Source: Tridacna crocea (taxonomy: Eukaryota; Mollusca; Bivalvia; Cardiida; Cardiidae). Taken from it: a stretch of DNA of 64,000 nt. Below the pieces are notes generated by a model, which was not told the DNA's origin, ran no database searches, and saw only the letters and a list, made by a program, of their open reading frames with translations. The stretch covers positions 40,292,173-40,356,172 of the forward strand of contig OX031070.1 in assembly GCA_943736015.1 (NCBI GenBank), in the 5' to 3' direction. Position numbers and translations under genes: made by a program. Below are positions 30,850 through 40,070 of this stretch, one piece after another. Positions within the stretch are counted from its first letter, which is position 1, and every line of letters starts with the position of its first letter.

Positions 30850-31078
30850 ATAACCCATTACCAAACGACAATATTTTAGACTGGTCCAAATTGAAGGCAT
30901 TTGCAGACGACAAAATAAAGGTGACTAAAGATTTGAAATTTCTTTAGAGAAGGGAAGAAAACATTGTGGGAAAAGGAGAAAATGCTGGTTACCAGCATTT
31001 TCTCCTTTTCCCACAATGTTTTCAAAAGGCTTCTTTCTCAGGGGCGTCAAAAGTAGGGATTGTGTGGTAATGGGATAA
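30850..31078 (-). mobile_element. Family A MITE flanked by ATAA instead of TTAA
   Basis: Perfect hairpin, 229 bp. Both flanking tetramers read ATAA (30850-30853 and 31075-31078), so they remain identical to each other while differing from the TTAA of the other copies. Confidence 0.9.
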
Positions 31079-31080
31079 TC

Positions 31081-31200
31081 TATATTAGCCAAGGGTTAGA
31101 AATTGAAAACACATAAAGAAAGAATATGTGAAAGAAAAAATTGCTCAATACAACCGGTCTTTTCCTTTTGCCACAGTATTTTCAAAAAATGGCCCTGCCT
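31081..31200 (-). mobile_element. Degenerate family A fragment
   Basis: AAGGGTTAGAAATTGAAAAC, AAAAAATTGCTCAATACAAC and TTCCTTTTGCCACAGTATTT. It could be an A' or B remnant. Confidence 0.4.
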
Positions 31201-31240
31201 TATAAAGAAAAGAGTCGTCAATTAGAGGCTATTTGTTAAA

Positions 31241-31480
31241 TTGATATATTGCCTCCGATTTTTCCCTGTACTCTTCACAAGCAAAAAATTTTCAGTTAGA
31301 CTTGTCTATTTTCAGAGTATTTGACGACGGCAGACTGAAATAATTGCGTTGAGATTTGTGTCTGAAAGGGTCGAAAACATTGTGTGGAAAGGACAAAATG
31401 CTGGTCACCGGTAATTTCTTCTTTCGCTCAATATTTTTAAAGTGTTTTCTTCCCAAAGGTCATCGCATGCTTAATAAAAA
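31241..31480 (-). mobile_element. Degenerate family A MITE
   Basis: CAGTTAGACTTGTC, AGAGTATTTGACGACGGCAG, CATTGTGTGGAAAGGACAAA and AATGCTGGTCACCGG keep the A order. Ends are not recognisable. Confidence 0.55.
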
Positions 31481-31625
31481 GGTAAATGAACTATAATTTC
31501 CCTGTTTGTTGTGAGGAACACGTGTGAAACGAGTTTGAAGTTGCTTTTTCTTCATAAGTATTTCCCTTTTCCTTGATGTTATTCCTGTCCCTATTGTCGC
31601 AAAATTGTATTGTACTGTCGGTATG

Positions 31626-32076
31626 GATAGAGGATATTTGTTTTTTTCGGTGAAATATCAAAATTTATTTGATCGAGTGAACATCATCGGTAATATTTTC
31701 AAGAGTGGCTGGGCCACTCGTGAAAATATTACCGATGGTGTTGACTCGATGAAATAAATTTCGATCTTTCACCGAAAAAACACAATATTCTATTTATTTC
31801 ATGCTTTTAACCCTTTCTTGGAGGAGCTTTCTCAAAATCCAGTATAGTTCTTTTCCGTTATTCCCCATAGCGTAGCCCTACCGCATTACAATATAACGTC
31901 AAGCGCGAGAAATCTAAGGTAAATGACGTCATATTTCCATCTGGTTGTGAGGTACGCGCAATTTACCTAAGCAACAAGAACATGAAAATCGGTATTTTCA
32001 CTGGTCGTACCCGTGTAATATCGAAATATATTTTCTGTGCTATTTCTCCATATCCTGCCGGAAAGCATGAAATGAA
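31626..32076 (+). mobile_element. Family I element
   Basis: Fold-back GGTGAAATATCAAAATTTAT with GGTAATATTTTCAAGAGTGG centre, then TTTATTTCATGCTTTTAACC and CGGAAAGCATGAAATGAAA. Confidence 0.82.
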
Positions 32077-32314
32077 ATACACTTTTAAAACGGCGGCGCA
32101 TCACCGTAGGGGAAAAATAATCTAATAAAAGTAGATCGACAAAAATGTAGATCGATAATTTAATTTGCGTTCTGATGTAACTTTCACCTATAACGTGACC
32201 AGTCACAGACTTTAGAATTCACATAGGACTTAAAATGATTGGTCTAAATGAAGCTCGTCTGTAAGTACAGACAGTATTATAGTACTATGCAAGCTCATGA
32301 TAAATCATATCGTC

Positions 32315-32395
32315 CGTCGGTTTACTTCCAAAACCTCGTAACTACAGCTTATTACACGCTATAGTTACGAGGCTTTGGAAGTAAACCGACGATAT
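32315..32395. repeat. Family K palindrome, copy 2
   Basis: Same palindrome as 22432-22516 with a few arm mismatches (CAGCTTATTACACGCTATAG) and an extra CGTC near the left end. Confidence 0.88.
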
Positions 32396-32461
32396 TGTAG
32401 ATATATAAGCGGCACTCTGGTAAACGGAGTTTCATGGATCTCCGTGCCACATCATACCAAG

Positions 32462-32724
32462 TGGCCTGCAACACGCGGAAAGGTGCATTCGGACATTTGC
32501 GTAAAGTGTCGTGTCAGACCAGCCTGCAACGTCGGCACTGGCTAATCCGAAAGGACATTTTCCGTCTTTAAGTAATTATCTGTTTTGCGCAAGTCTATTG
32601 AAGAACAAAATCTAATGTAGACGTAAAGTGTCGTCTCGGATTAGCCTGCGCATACTGCGCAGGCTGATCCGAGATGACACTTTACGCAAATGTCTGAATG
32701 CCCCATTTCGCGTGTAGCCGGCCA
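32462..32724. mobile_element. Family C palindromic MITE, copy 3
   Basis: TGGCCTGCAACACGCGGAAA to CGCGTGTAGCCGGCCA. The second hairpin is well kept (CGTCTCGGATTAGCCTGC); the first is decayed. Confidence 0.85.
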
Positions 32725-32737
32725 TTAGTATACCATT

Positions 32738-33185
32738 ATAATTTATTGATACACAGTCTGTTTCGTCATGGTTTGGTAAATAAAGCGAAATCAAAAAACC
32801 AAAACAGGAAATAGGCGTGGTTTATTTAAATTATATGACGAATATCAGAAAAAAATATTTGTTAAATCTATTTGCCATGTCTGCAAATGTCCCGTCAAAT
32901 AATTGTAATTTTTCATTAAGCAAATAAATCTAAGCAGCAGAAAAGAAAAGAAGAATTTCGTTAAAAAAAAAAAGAGAAAGAAGACTGCTGGCCAAGATCA
33001 TGCGACTTGAAAAAGCGACAAGAGACCAAATGACCGTCATGTAAAGCATAATTATGAGGTTTCTACGCGGCGGCCTCTTTACTTGTTTGTTTACATGTAC
33101 CAAAATGTATTGAAATTAAAAGCCAATAAACTATTTTAAAACATTGATGCTGACATTTCTTGGTTTCTTTTTTAAAGAAGCCAAA
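32738..33185 (-). repeat. Family P dispersed repeat, copy 1
   Basis: Inverse of 46962-47457 and 52737-53097: CAGTCTGTTTCGTCATGG, AATAAAGCGAAATC, TTTACATGTACCAAAATG, TAAAAGCCAATAAACTATT, AAAGAAGCC. Probably non-coding remains of a larger transposon. Confidence 0.7.
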
Positions 33186-33274
33186 TTGTTATGATTAGGC
33201 ACCTATACAACCCAAAGACCGGTTTCTTGACATGCAGTTTTACAAATACATGTAGCTAAAGATTTCGGCCCAGG

Positions 33275-33600
33275 TCTGCCCTGTCTGTTTGTGCAGGCTA
33301 AACTGAGTCAATACTTTTCACAGATACATTAACCCTTTGGATGCTTATCGCGTCTCACAGACATTTTGCGGACAGCGTAGATCAAGATCAGACTGCACAG
33401 AACGTGCAGTCTGATCTTGGATCTACACTGTCCGACCTGGAGATTTTTTTCTCCGAAAGATCCCTTTGAAATAACAATTTTTGGAGTTTTACTATCGAAT
33501 TGAAAATTACATTTTTAGTTATTTAGCAGGATAAGAGTTAAACACCGTTTTTACAGAGCATGACTTATTCACAAAGTGGTCTGATCTACTCAAGCGGGTA
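33275..33600 (+). mobile_element. Family D element split by D'
   Basis: TCTGCCCTGTCTGTTTGTGC, GGCTAAACTGAGTCAATAC and TTTTCACAGATACATTAA precede the nested D' copy; AACACCGTTTTTACAGAGCA follows it. The junction uses TTAA. Confidence 0.6.
33329..33541 (+). mobile_element. Family D' TTAA element (reference copy)
   Basis: TTAACCCTTTGGATGCTTAT, AGATCAGACTGCACAGAACG hairpin, ACACTGTCCGACCTGGAG, TATTTAGCAGGATAAGAG, TTAA. Inserted in a family D element. 213 bp. Confidence 0.82.
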
Positions 33601-33813
33601 AACGGATGTAATGGCGTTATAGCAAATGGTGCATATAGGTAAAGGCTGCGTTAATATGACATTGAACGAAATAGGTCGTGAAATAAACAACTCCGCCTTA
33701 TGTTGGGGAACCTTGATAATCATCCAGCTTTACCGGAAGCCCAGAATAACTCCATGTAAACAAACATTAGGTTGTAAGTGGAAGTTTGTAATCGATGGTG
33801 TGTGAAAACTTCC
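33542..33813. other. No gene recognised
   Basis: Continuation of the split D element, then unassigned sequence. Confidence 0.4.
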
Positions 33814-34042
33814 TTAACTCTTTACCAAACGACAAAATTTCAAGCTTGTCCAAATCGAAAGCATTTGCAGACGACAAAAAAAAAAGTGATTGAAAATTTG
33901 AAATTTGTTTTGTAAAGGGTAGAAAACCTTGTGGGAAAAGGAGAAAATGCTGGTTACCAGCATTTTCTCCTTTTCCCACAATGTTTTCTAAAGGCTTCTT
34001 TCTCGGGGCGTCAAAAGTAGGGATTGTGTGGTAATGGGTTAA
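33814..34042 (-). mobile_element. Family A TTAA MITE
   Basis: Complete; right TTAA (34039-34042) doubles as the start of a second, truncated A copy. Confidence 0.9.
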
Positions 34043-34147
34043 CTCATTACCAAACGACAAAATTTCAGACTGGTTCAAATTGAAAGCACTTGCAGATGAC
34101 AATGTAAATGCAACATTAAAAGTGAAATCTGTTTCCAGCAGGGCAAT
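34039..34147 (-). mobile_element. Family A MITE, left arm only
   Basis: CTCATTACCAAACGACAAAA to TTTCCAGCAGGGCAATGC, ending at the hairpin start. It is followed by sequence that leads to an (AATC)n tail, suggesting truncation by a retroposon. Confidence 0.8.
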
Positions 34148-34271
34148 GCTTATGGAGAAAATAGCGAGCGTCTTTGGACGAATATTGTCCAAAGTGCTGG
34201 TAGGTTAAACTCCAGAAGCATAGCTGGGTGCTCTGATGCTAATAAAATAATGTTGAAAACGGCATTAAAAG

Positions 34272-34310
<39 letters not shown>
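34148..34310 (+). repeat. Retroposon 3' end with (AATC)n tail
   Basis: Ends AACGGCATTAAAAGACAATC followed by about ten AATC units (34272-34310), a tail style of mollusc non-LTR elements. 5'-truncated; no reverse transcriptase frame is present. Confidence 0.5.
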
Positions 34311-34708
34311 GGTCGTAAGGTACGAAAAAATGTGAGCGGGGTAAAAGGCGAGAGACTTATAAGGGTAAAATTTACATATATCTCGCTTAAAAAAATGTTG
34401 TATAAATCATATATGAAAATGGGGTCATGTCACAGTTTAGAAATAAACCCTTCAAAAGAATTCTATAAAATATGAATGGGATGCTTATAAAGACGTATTG
34501 AGAATTAGTTGAATAATTTGAATAATTTAAAAACGAAAAAAGTAACCAATATGCTAATTACATGTAGTTGAATTCGTAATGTAAGTTTAGCGGTTTTTGG
34601 CCTATCGTACACGTATCCCCGCAAGTATAGAGCCTGCATGTGTATTAACGCACATTTTTCGTTCACCTGCTTCAGTTGCGGCAAACCCGAATTGTTTATT
34701 TTGCATGT

Positions 34709-34981
34709 GATCAGCGCTCTGTGAAAAGGGGGCTTAATGTATTTGCGAAAAGTATCGACCCAAGTCAACCTGCGCAAACTGCGCAGGCTGACTTGAGCCG
34801 AAACTTTTCGCCGTTGGTCAATTTTTTGTTTGTCAAATGACCAATTTACTTCATGATTAAGTCGGTTATTGAAACAAAGGCAGCTATGGAATCCTAACTA
34901 TGAGATGACTTGGGCTAGTATCATGTATAACAGAGATGCATTAAGCCCCTTTTTGCCAGAGCAAGGCTCATTTATATTTCA
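34709..34981 (+). mobile_element. Family D element (best copy)
   Basis: CGCTCTGTGAAAAGGGGGCT and CATTAAGCCCCTTTTTGCCA as inverted ends, with hairpin CAACCTGCGCAAACTGCGCA / complement near 34765-34800. 273 bp. Confidence 0.75.
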
Positions 34982-35034
34982 TTACCTGTGCATGCCCATA
35001 CGTGTCTGGGGGTGGTGCAAGATAGTGCCTGAAA

Positions 35035-35225
35035 CTCAATGTAAGTTACGCCTTGTTCTTTAATGTACTCGGTGTATAACACCGTCACATAGGAACTCGG
35101 TGCAACATCTCATCCGAAAGACTATTTGTAACCTTAGGTAGCCAGCCAATGGGCTCGAACCCACTTCCTCCGGTGCCCAAGATTTGGCTGGTCACATGTC
35201 CAACTGCTCTATTATTATTGGAGCA
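35035..35225 (-). repeat. tRNA-derived SINE (minus)
   Basis: Read on minus, AGAGCAGTTGGACATGTGAC (A-box region) and GTGGGTTCGAGCCCATTGG (B-box region) are tRNA-spaced. The body continues through TCGGATGAGATGTTGCACC. Not a functional tRNA. Confidence 0.55.
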
Positions 35226-35496
35226 ATAACATCAGGAGCCTTTTCTATATTTCAGTGAACTGTATTATCAGTCACTTTAAAAAAGATGACGAGTTTATGT
35301 GTTTGGCGCTGAAAGTAAACTAAAAAGGTCGGAGTGAGAAATAAGCTGTTTTATCAAACAAGACAATTGATCTATACATATAAATTTGCCTGCAACTATC
35401 TGTCTTAGATGTAACCTATTTTCACAATAATTCATTAAGGAATATAAAAGAGGTCTGCCCAAGAATCAATCATACAAAAATATAGGTAAATTTTGA
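35226..35496. other. No gene or repeat recognised
   Basis: AT-rich; nothing supported. Confidence 0.4.
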
Positions 35497-35872
35497 GCCG
35501 GTGTAATGCAGATAAATGACCCTCCCCTAAAAAATGACCCATGGTTCATTTCACTACGTAGAGGAATGACCCACGAGTCATTTTGTAGGGGAGGGTCATT
35601 TCACTACGTAGAGGAATGACCCACGAGTCATTTTGTAGGGGAGGGTCATTTCACTACGTAGAGAGATGACCTATGAGTCATTTTGTAGGGGAGGGTCATT
35701 TCTCTACGTAGGGAGATGACCCATGACTCATTTTGTAGGGGAGGGTCATTTCTCAACATAGAGAGATGACCCATGACTCATTTTGTAGGGGAGGGTCATT
35801 TCTCAACATAGAGAGATGACCCATGAGTCATTTTGTAGGGGAGGATCATTTCTCTGCATTACACCGGCTCTA
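35497..35872. mobile_element. Family L element: 50-bp tandem hairpin array with inverted ends
   Basis: Inverted ends GAGCCGGTGTAATGCAG / CTGCATTACACCGGCTC enclose units that begin TTTTGTAGGGGAGGGTCATT exactly every 50 bp (35581, 35631, 35681, 35731, 35781, 35831). Each unit contains a small palindrome with a TACGTA or equivalent centre. Related modules are at 21467 and 58311. Confidence 0.88.
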
Positions 35873-36066
35873 TGACTTGAACTATGACAATTGGTACCGG
35901 AAAATTCGTACCAAGACAAATCATATCGACGCCACCCCTTACCTAGGGCAACTGGTACTTAGGTCAACTCGTAACACGGACTATTCGTACACGGAGATTT
36001 GGTATCTTGAACAATTCATATCCGGTACAGCTCGTACTTCGGGCATAAATACCAGTGTTGATTTTC
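35873..36066. repeat. Short-motif array (TTGGTAC / TTCGTAC)
   Basis: About eleven degenerate units of roughly 15 bp, each holding a TCGTAC, TGGTAC or TCATAT core separated by variable bases. This looks like a decayed terminal array of a DNA element. A similar array, inverted, is at 40363-40560. Confidence 0.5.
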
Positions 36067-36082
36067 TCTTTTACCTGTACTA

Positions 36083-36282
36083 AAAAGTCCAAGTTGAATG
36101 AACTTGCAGGCTAAAAAAAAAAACGCAACTCAAGAATTGAAATTTGTTTCCAGCGGGGCAGAAAACATTGTGGGAAAAGGAGACAATGCTGGTTACCAGC
36201 ATTGTCTCCTTTTCCCACAATGTTTTCAAAAGGCTTCTACCTCAGGGTCGTAAAAACCAGGGATTGTTTGGTAAAGGGTTAA
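36083..36282 (-). mobile_element. Family A MITE, left end truncated; compensated hairpin
   Basis: The hairpin reads GGAGACAATGCTGG / CCAGCATTGTCTCC: the usual A and its partner T are both changed, so pairing is preserved. Right TTAA 36279-36282. Confidence 0.88.
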
Positions 36283-36311
36283 CCCGGACTAAAGACAACT
36301 TGACTTAGTTT

Positions 36312-36519
36312 TTAACCCAAGGATCCTTTATTCAATGACCCTTAAGAAAGAAGCCTTTCTTGGACAGTGTGGAAAAAAGGAGAAAATGTCGGTAACCAGT
36401 CGTATGTGCCCCTTTTTCCTACAATGTTTTCTACCCTGTCAGAGAATTTCTCTTCATTTTTGTCAAATTTTGACTTTGTATTTTACTGATGCTTTTAGTT
36501 TTGAAGGTGTGAAAGGTAA
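36312..36519 (+). mobile_element. Degenerate family A MITE
   Basis: TTAACCCAAGGATCCTTTAT and CCCTTAAGAAAGAAGCCTTT. The hairpin is decayed (GTCGGTAACCAGTCGTATG); the right arm is weak. Confidence 0.65.
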
Positions 36520-37126
36520 AGATCTAGGATCGGACGCTATCCTCTGTGCTGTATGATCTTGATCCATGCAGGCCATCATGGCGCCTTTTTTTCTGAAAGG
36601 TACGAGGACTTCTGAAGCACATGTAGGCGGCTGTATTACGCATTCGATGGTCTGGTGAATTCAGATTTATCATGAATAAATTTCACATTAATCCTTAGCC
36701 TTCCCAGCAGGACTCTGAACGTTTTTTCTTTCAATATAGATCAAGACTGGACTCTGATGTTTGATCTTTGAGTTCCGTTACAAAAGAAAATAACTTTCAA
36801 AACGCAACGTTTTTGTTCGTAATACCAATCAGAAATTGTCATTGTTTTCACACAAGAACGAAGTAGGCTCACAGAGAAAAATGTGTCTCCATTTCAAATA
36901 CATTCGAAGAAAAGAAAAGTGAGTTTAGATTATGATGATTTTACTAAAATAGTTTAGAAAAAGGTGTGGTATGTGGCGAAATTGCCTGTTACTAGCAATA
37001 TCTGTATTTGCTACATAAATTTTTGTTTTTTTTTTTCAAAAGAGTCAATTATATATATATATATAGATTCATGTGAACCAAAGGGCTGTCTACAAATAGC
37101 CAAAGTTACATTTGCATTCAAAAATT
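36520..37126. other. No gene seen; D' trace and weak A'/B hairpin
   Basis: 36520-36565 holds a decayed D' hairpin. 36965-37010 (GTGGCGAAATTGCCTGTTAC) may be a B-like hairpin remnant. An (AT)n run is at 37050-37065. Confidence 0.4.
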
Positions 37127-37346
37127 TTAACCCTTTACCACACCATAACGACTTTTAACGTCTCGGACGAAGAAGCCTTTAGAAAACGTTGTGGGAAAAG
37201 GAGAAAATGCTGGTAACCAGCATTTTCTCCTTTTCCCACAACGTTTTCTACTCTATCACAAAATAAATGCATCATATGAGCCACTGTGAGATAATCATCT
37301 GCAAATTTGAATAGGTCTAAAATTCTGAAGTGGGGTAAAGGGTTAA
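37127..37346 (+). mobile_element. Family A TTAA MITE; compensated hairpin
   Basis: Arms read AAAACGTTGTGGG and CCCACAACGTTTT: ATT has become GTT on the left and AAT has become AAC on the right. The hairpin is otherwise perfect. Confidence 0.9.
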
Positions 37347-37424
37347 ATTACTTCAGCCTTCATCAACCATTCCTGTTTTAGTTATCCTTGTGCGAAAAAG
37401 GTATTCAAAAACGTCTTCTACCAT

Positions 37425-37653
37425 TTAACTCTTTACAAAACGACAATATTTTAGGCTTGTCCAAATCGAAAGCATTTGCAGACGACAAAATAAAAGTGAC
37501 TGAAGATATGCAATTTGTTTTGTGAAGGGTAGAAAACATTGTGGGAAAAGGAGAAAATGCTGGTTACCAGCATTTTCTCCTTTTACTACAATGTTTTCTA
37601 AAAGGTTCTTTCTCAGGGGCGTCAAAAGTAGGGATTGTGTGGTAATGGGTTAA
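37425..37653 (-). mobile_element. Family A TTAA MITE abutting family F
   Basis: Complete 229-bp copy. Its right TTAA (37650-37653) is also the left TTAA of a family F element. Confidence 0.9.
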
Positions 37654-37870
37654 CGTAGTGGAACCGTAATTCCACTATAATATTATCCTACAAAATTTGC
37701 TCAGATTAAAAATGAGTATTATTATACTACTTTCACCCAGCCACTTTTTTCCTTTTTTGTGCTTCCTCGAATTATCATTTATAAATCTAAAACCACGATA
37801 TTCTCATTACAAAGTGACATGATAATTACCTCCCTTTTCTGGAAACTAACAAAAGTATCAACAAATACTT

Positions 37871-38102
37871 TTAACCCTTTCCCAAACGACAAATTTTAGA
37901 CTCTTCCAAACTCAAAGAGTTCGCAGATGACAATTTCAAATTTGATAAAAGAAAATAGCATAAAGTTCTCCAAATGAGTAGAAAACACTGTGGGAAAAGG
38001 AGAAATTGCTCGTTACGAGCAATTTCTCCTTTTCCCACATTGTTTTCAAAAGACTTCTACTGCAGACACGTAAAAACAAGAGCTTGTTTGGGAAAGGGTT
38101 AA
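37871..38102 (-). mobile_element. Family A' MITE nested in family F
   Basis: TTAA to TTAA; hairpin GAGAAATTGCTCGTTACGAG as in the copy at 7194. Splits family F within ACTTTTAAGATAGA. Confidence 0.9.
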
Positions 38103-38220
38103 GATAGACATCAAAGGAATTTCTGGTCGGTTAAAAATGTGCAAAACTATTATATTTGTATAAATCTTGTCTTTATCAACTGTCAAGAAATTTTATGCCA
38201 TGCTGCACTAGAAGTATTAT

Positions 38221-38671
38221 CACGGCGGGGAATCACGTGACACAACAACAACAACAATGACCGTTATTTGAAAAAACTCCCCAACTTCTGGTAAGAAAAT
38301 CTTCAATAATTCCGTTAATACGTGACCGATTGGAATTTGGTTTGAAGCAGAGAAGGTGGAAGGACTCCTGGGATTTGCTTGATGTGTTAGACTTTTTAAA
38401 CAACACCTGATAAAAAAGTTATTGACGAGCAAACAAATTATCCAGGGTAAAAAAATTGTTTGCTCGTCAATAACTTTTTTATCAGGTGTTGTTTAAAAAA
38501 TCTAACACATCAAGCAAATCCCTGGAGTCCTTCCACCTTCTCTGCTTCAAACCAAATTCCAATCGGTCATGTATTAACGAAATTATTGAAGATTTTCTTA
38601 CCTGAAGTCGGGGAATTTTTTCAAATAACGGTCATTGTTGTTGTTGTTGTGTCACGTGATTCCCCGCCGTG
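38221..38671. mobile_element. Family G long fold-back nested in family F
   Basis: 451-bp near-perfect inverted repeat, ends CACGGCGGGGAATCACGTGA. Flanks ATTAT (38216-38220 and 38672-38676) suggest a 5-bp duplication, against 6 bp at the other copy. Centre GACGAGCAAACAAATTATCC. Confidence 0.85.
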
Positions 38672-38866
38672 ATTATGGATCCACTACCTTAAGTAATAAT
38701 CAATTATCACAATTTCAATTTCCATTCCTCAATTTTGAGGGTTTTTAACTTTCCCGGTTGTCTTGCTAAGTGTTAGTGCAGAGTGGAGGCTTAATGATGT
38801 AGAAAGTAAATGTCATATCTTTCCAACAGAAACCGAAAGATGAAAAAAAAAAATCCCATATATTGT

Positions 38867-39333
38867 ATATATGTCGTAGGCCAGGTTGGAATCTAGGCAG
38901 ATCCGGAATCTGCCTAGACCAAATTAGAATTCAAATTTTGTGTAGACCAAAATACATCGTTTTCTAATATTTTCTTTATATATATTGATTTAATTATGTT
39001 TACAATTGAGAGGCATTTTCATTTAAAGCATTTTATATGATTTTTTCCACAATCGCTCTTTTTTCCACCTTTTTTTATTAGTACAAAACATTCAAAATTT
39101 ATATCTACTCTGAATTTCTGACTAAAACTTCTTTTATTTTGGAGTTTACGTTTAAAAGTAAGATGATTCATATGTAGATGCCCTATATTCAACGAGAAAT
39201 TATTAAAATTTGGTTTAGGCAGATTGTAGAGCTGCAAAGCTAAACTGGAATCCTGATTTGTTATAGACAAATTCCAGTTTGGTCTAGGCAGATTCCGGAT
39301 CTGCCTGGATTCCAGTTTGGACTACGACATATA
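38867..39333. mobile_element. Element with GTCGTA ends and TCTAGGCAGATCCGG palindromes
   Basis: Inverted ends TATGTCGTAGGCCAGGTTGG / complement with mismatches. Next to each end lies its own perfect short palindrome (CTAGGCAGATCCGGAATCTG, AGGCAGATTCCGGATCTGC). The ~350-bp AT-rich interior has an 83-codon minus frame with no recognised product. Confidence 0.65.
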
Positions 39334-39377
39334 CATAGACAATATATACGGCCGTCGAAAACTTTTCGAATTACCAA

Positions 39378-39493
39378 TTAAATCTTTACCAAACCGTCCC
39401 TCGTTTTTACAACCCTGAGATAGAAGGCTCTTGAAAACATTGTGGGAAAAGGAGAAAACGCTAGTCACGAGTCATTGCGTGGTAAAGGGTTAA
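39378..39493 (+). mobile_element. Family A MITE with large internal deletion
   Basis: Left arm and first hairpin arm, then a jump at GCTAGTCACGA to the terminal GGTAAAGGG. 116 bp. Right TTAA is shared with the next copy. Confidence 0.8.
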
Positions 39494-39718
39494 CCCATTA
39501 CCAAACGACAAAATTTTAGACTGGTTCAAATTGAAAGCATTAGCAGACGACAAAATAAAGGTGACTGAAAAATTGAAATTTGTTCTGGGAAGGGTAGAAA
39601 ACACTGTGGGAAAAGGAGAAAATGCTGGTTACCAGCATTTTCTCCTTTTCCCACAGTGTTTTCAAAAGGCTTCTGTCGCAGGGGCGCCAAAAGTAGGGAT
39701 TGTGTGGTAATGGGTTAA
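39490..39718 (-). mobile_element. Family A TTAA MITE; compensated hairpin
   Basis: Complete; arms ACACTGTGGG and CCCACAGTGT both differ from the usual ACATTGTGGG / CCCACAATGT, keeping pairing. Confidence 0.92.
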
Positions 39719-40070
39719 GCTCCGGTGTGAGAAAACACGCCTCTAAGATTTTCAGCCTGTAAATGCAATTTCGGAGCCATTTCTGTTATAGTATTTCACA
39801 CTATTTCTGACTTTGATTTCCGATCAGATTACTCATGTGTTTTCCTGGGTTTGTTTCTCACCAGAATTTGGCACAATATTCTTGCAAAGCCACTACTGCT
39901 TTCCCACACAAACATCGTCAGAATGACCTAAAGGGTTGAGAGGGGAATGAATCCAATTGCAATGACGTCCGTCAATCTTCAAGAGAAATCGGTATATTGG
40001 AAACTCGAACCAGCGACCGCGCGGTTCCAAGCCATCGACTGACCTACCAAGCTACGATACAGGTAATGTA
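39719..40070 (-). repeat. tRNA-derived SINE (minus)
   Basis: On minus: TAGCTTGGTAGGTCAGTCGA (A-box region) and GGTCGCTGGTTCGAGTTTCC (B-box region). The sequence to the left (to 39719) is probably its body. No second copy in the window, so the body extent is uncertain. Confidence 0.5.

Larger units (their letters stand above)
37650..38692 (+). mobile_element. Family F element carrying two nested insertions
   Basis: Family F sequence at 37654-37870, 38103-38220 and 38672-38692, interrupted by a family A' copy and a family G fold-back. With these removed, the F order is continuous and ends CCACTACC + TTAA. Confidence 0.82.

Noticed and set aside
35497-35872. CRISPR-like spaced palindromes
   Set aside because: Units are contiguous 50-bp tandems with no unique spacers, in a eukaryotic context.
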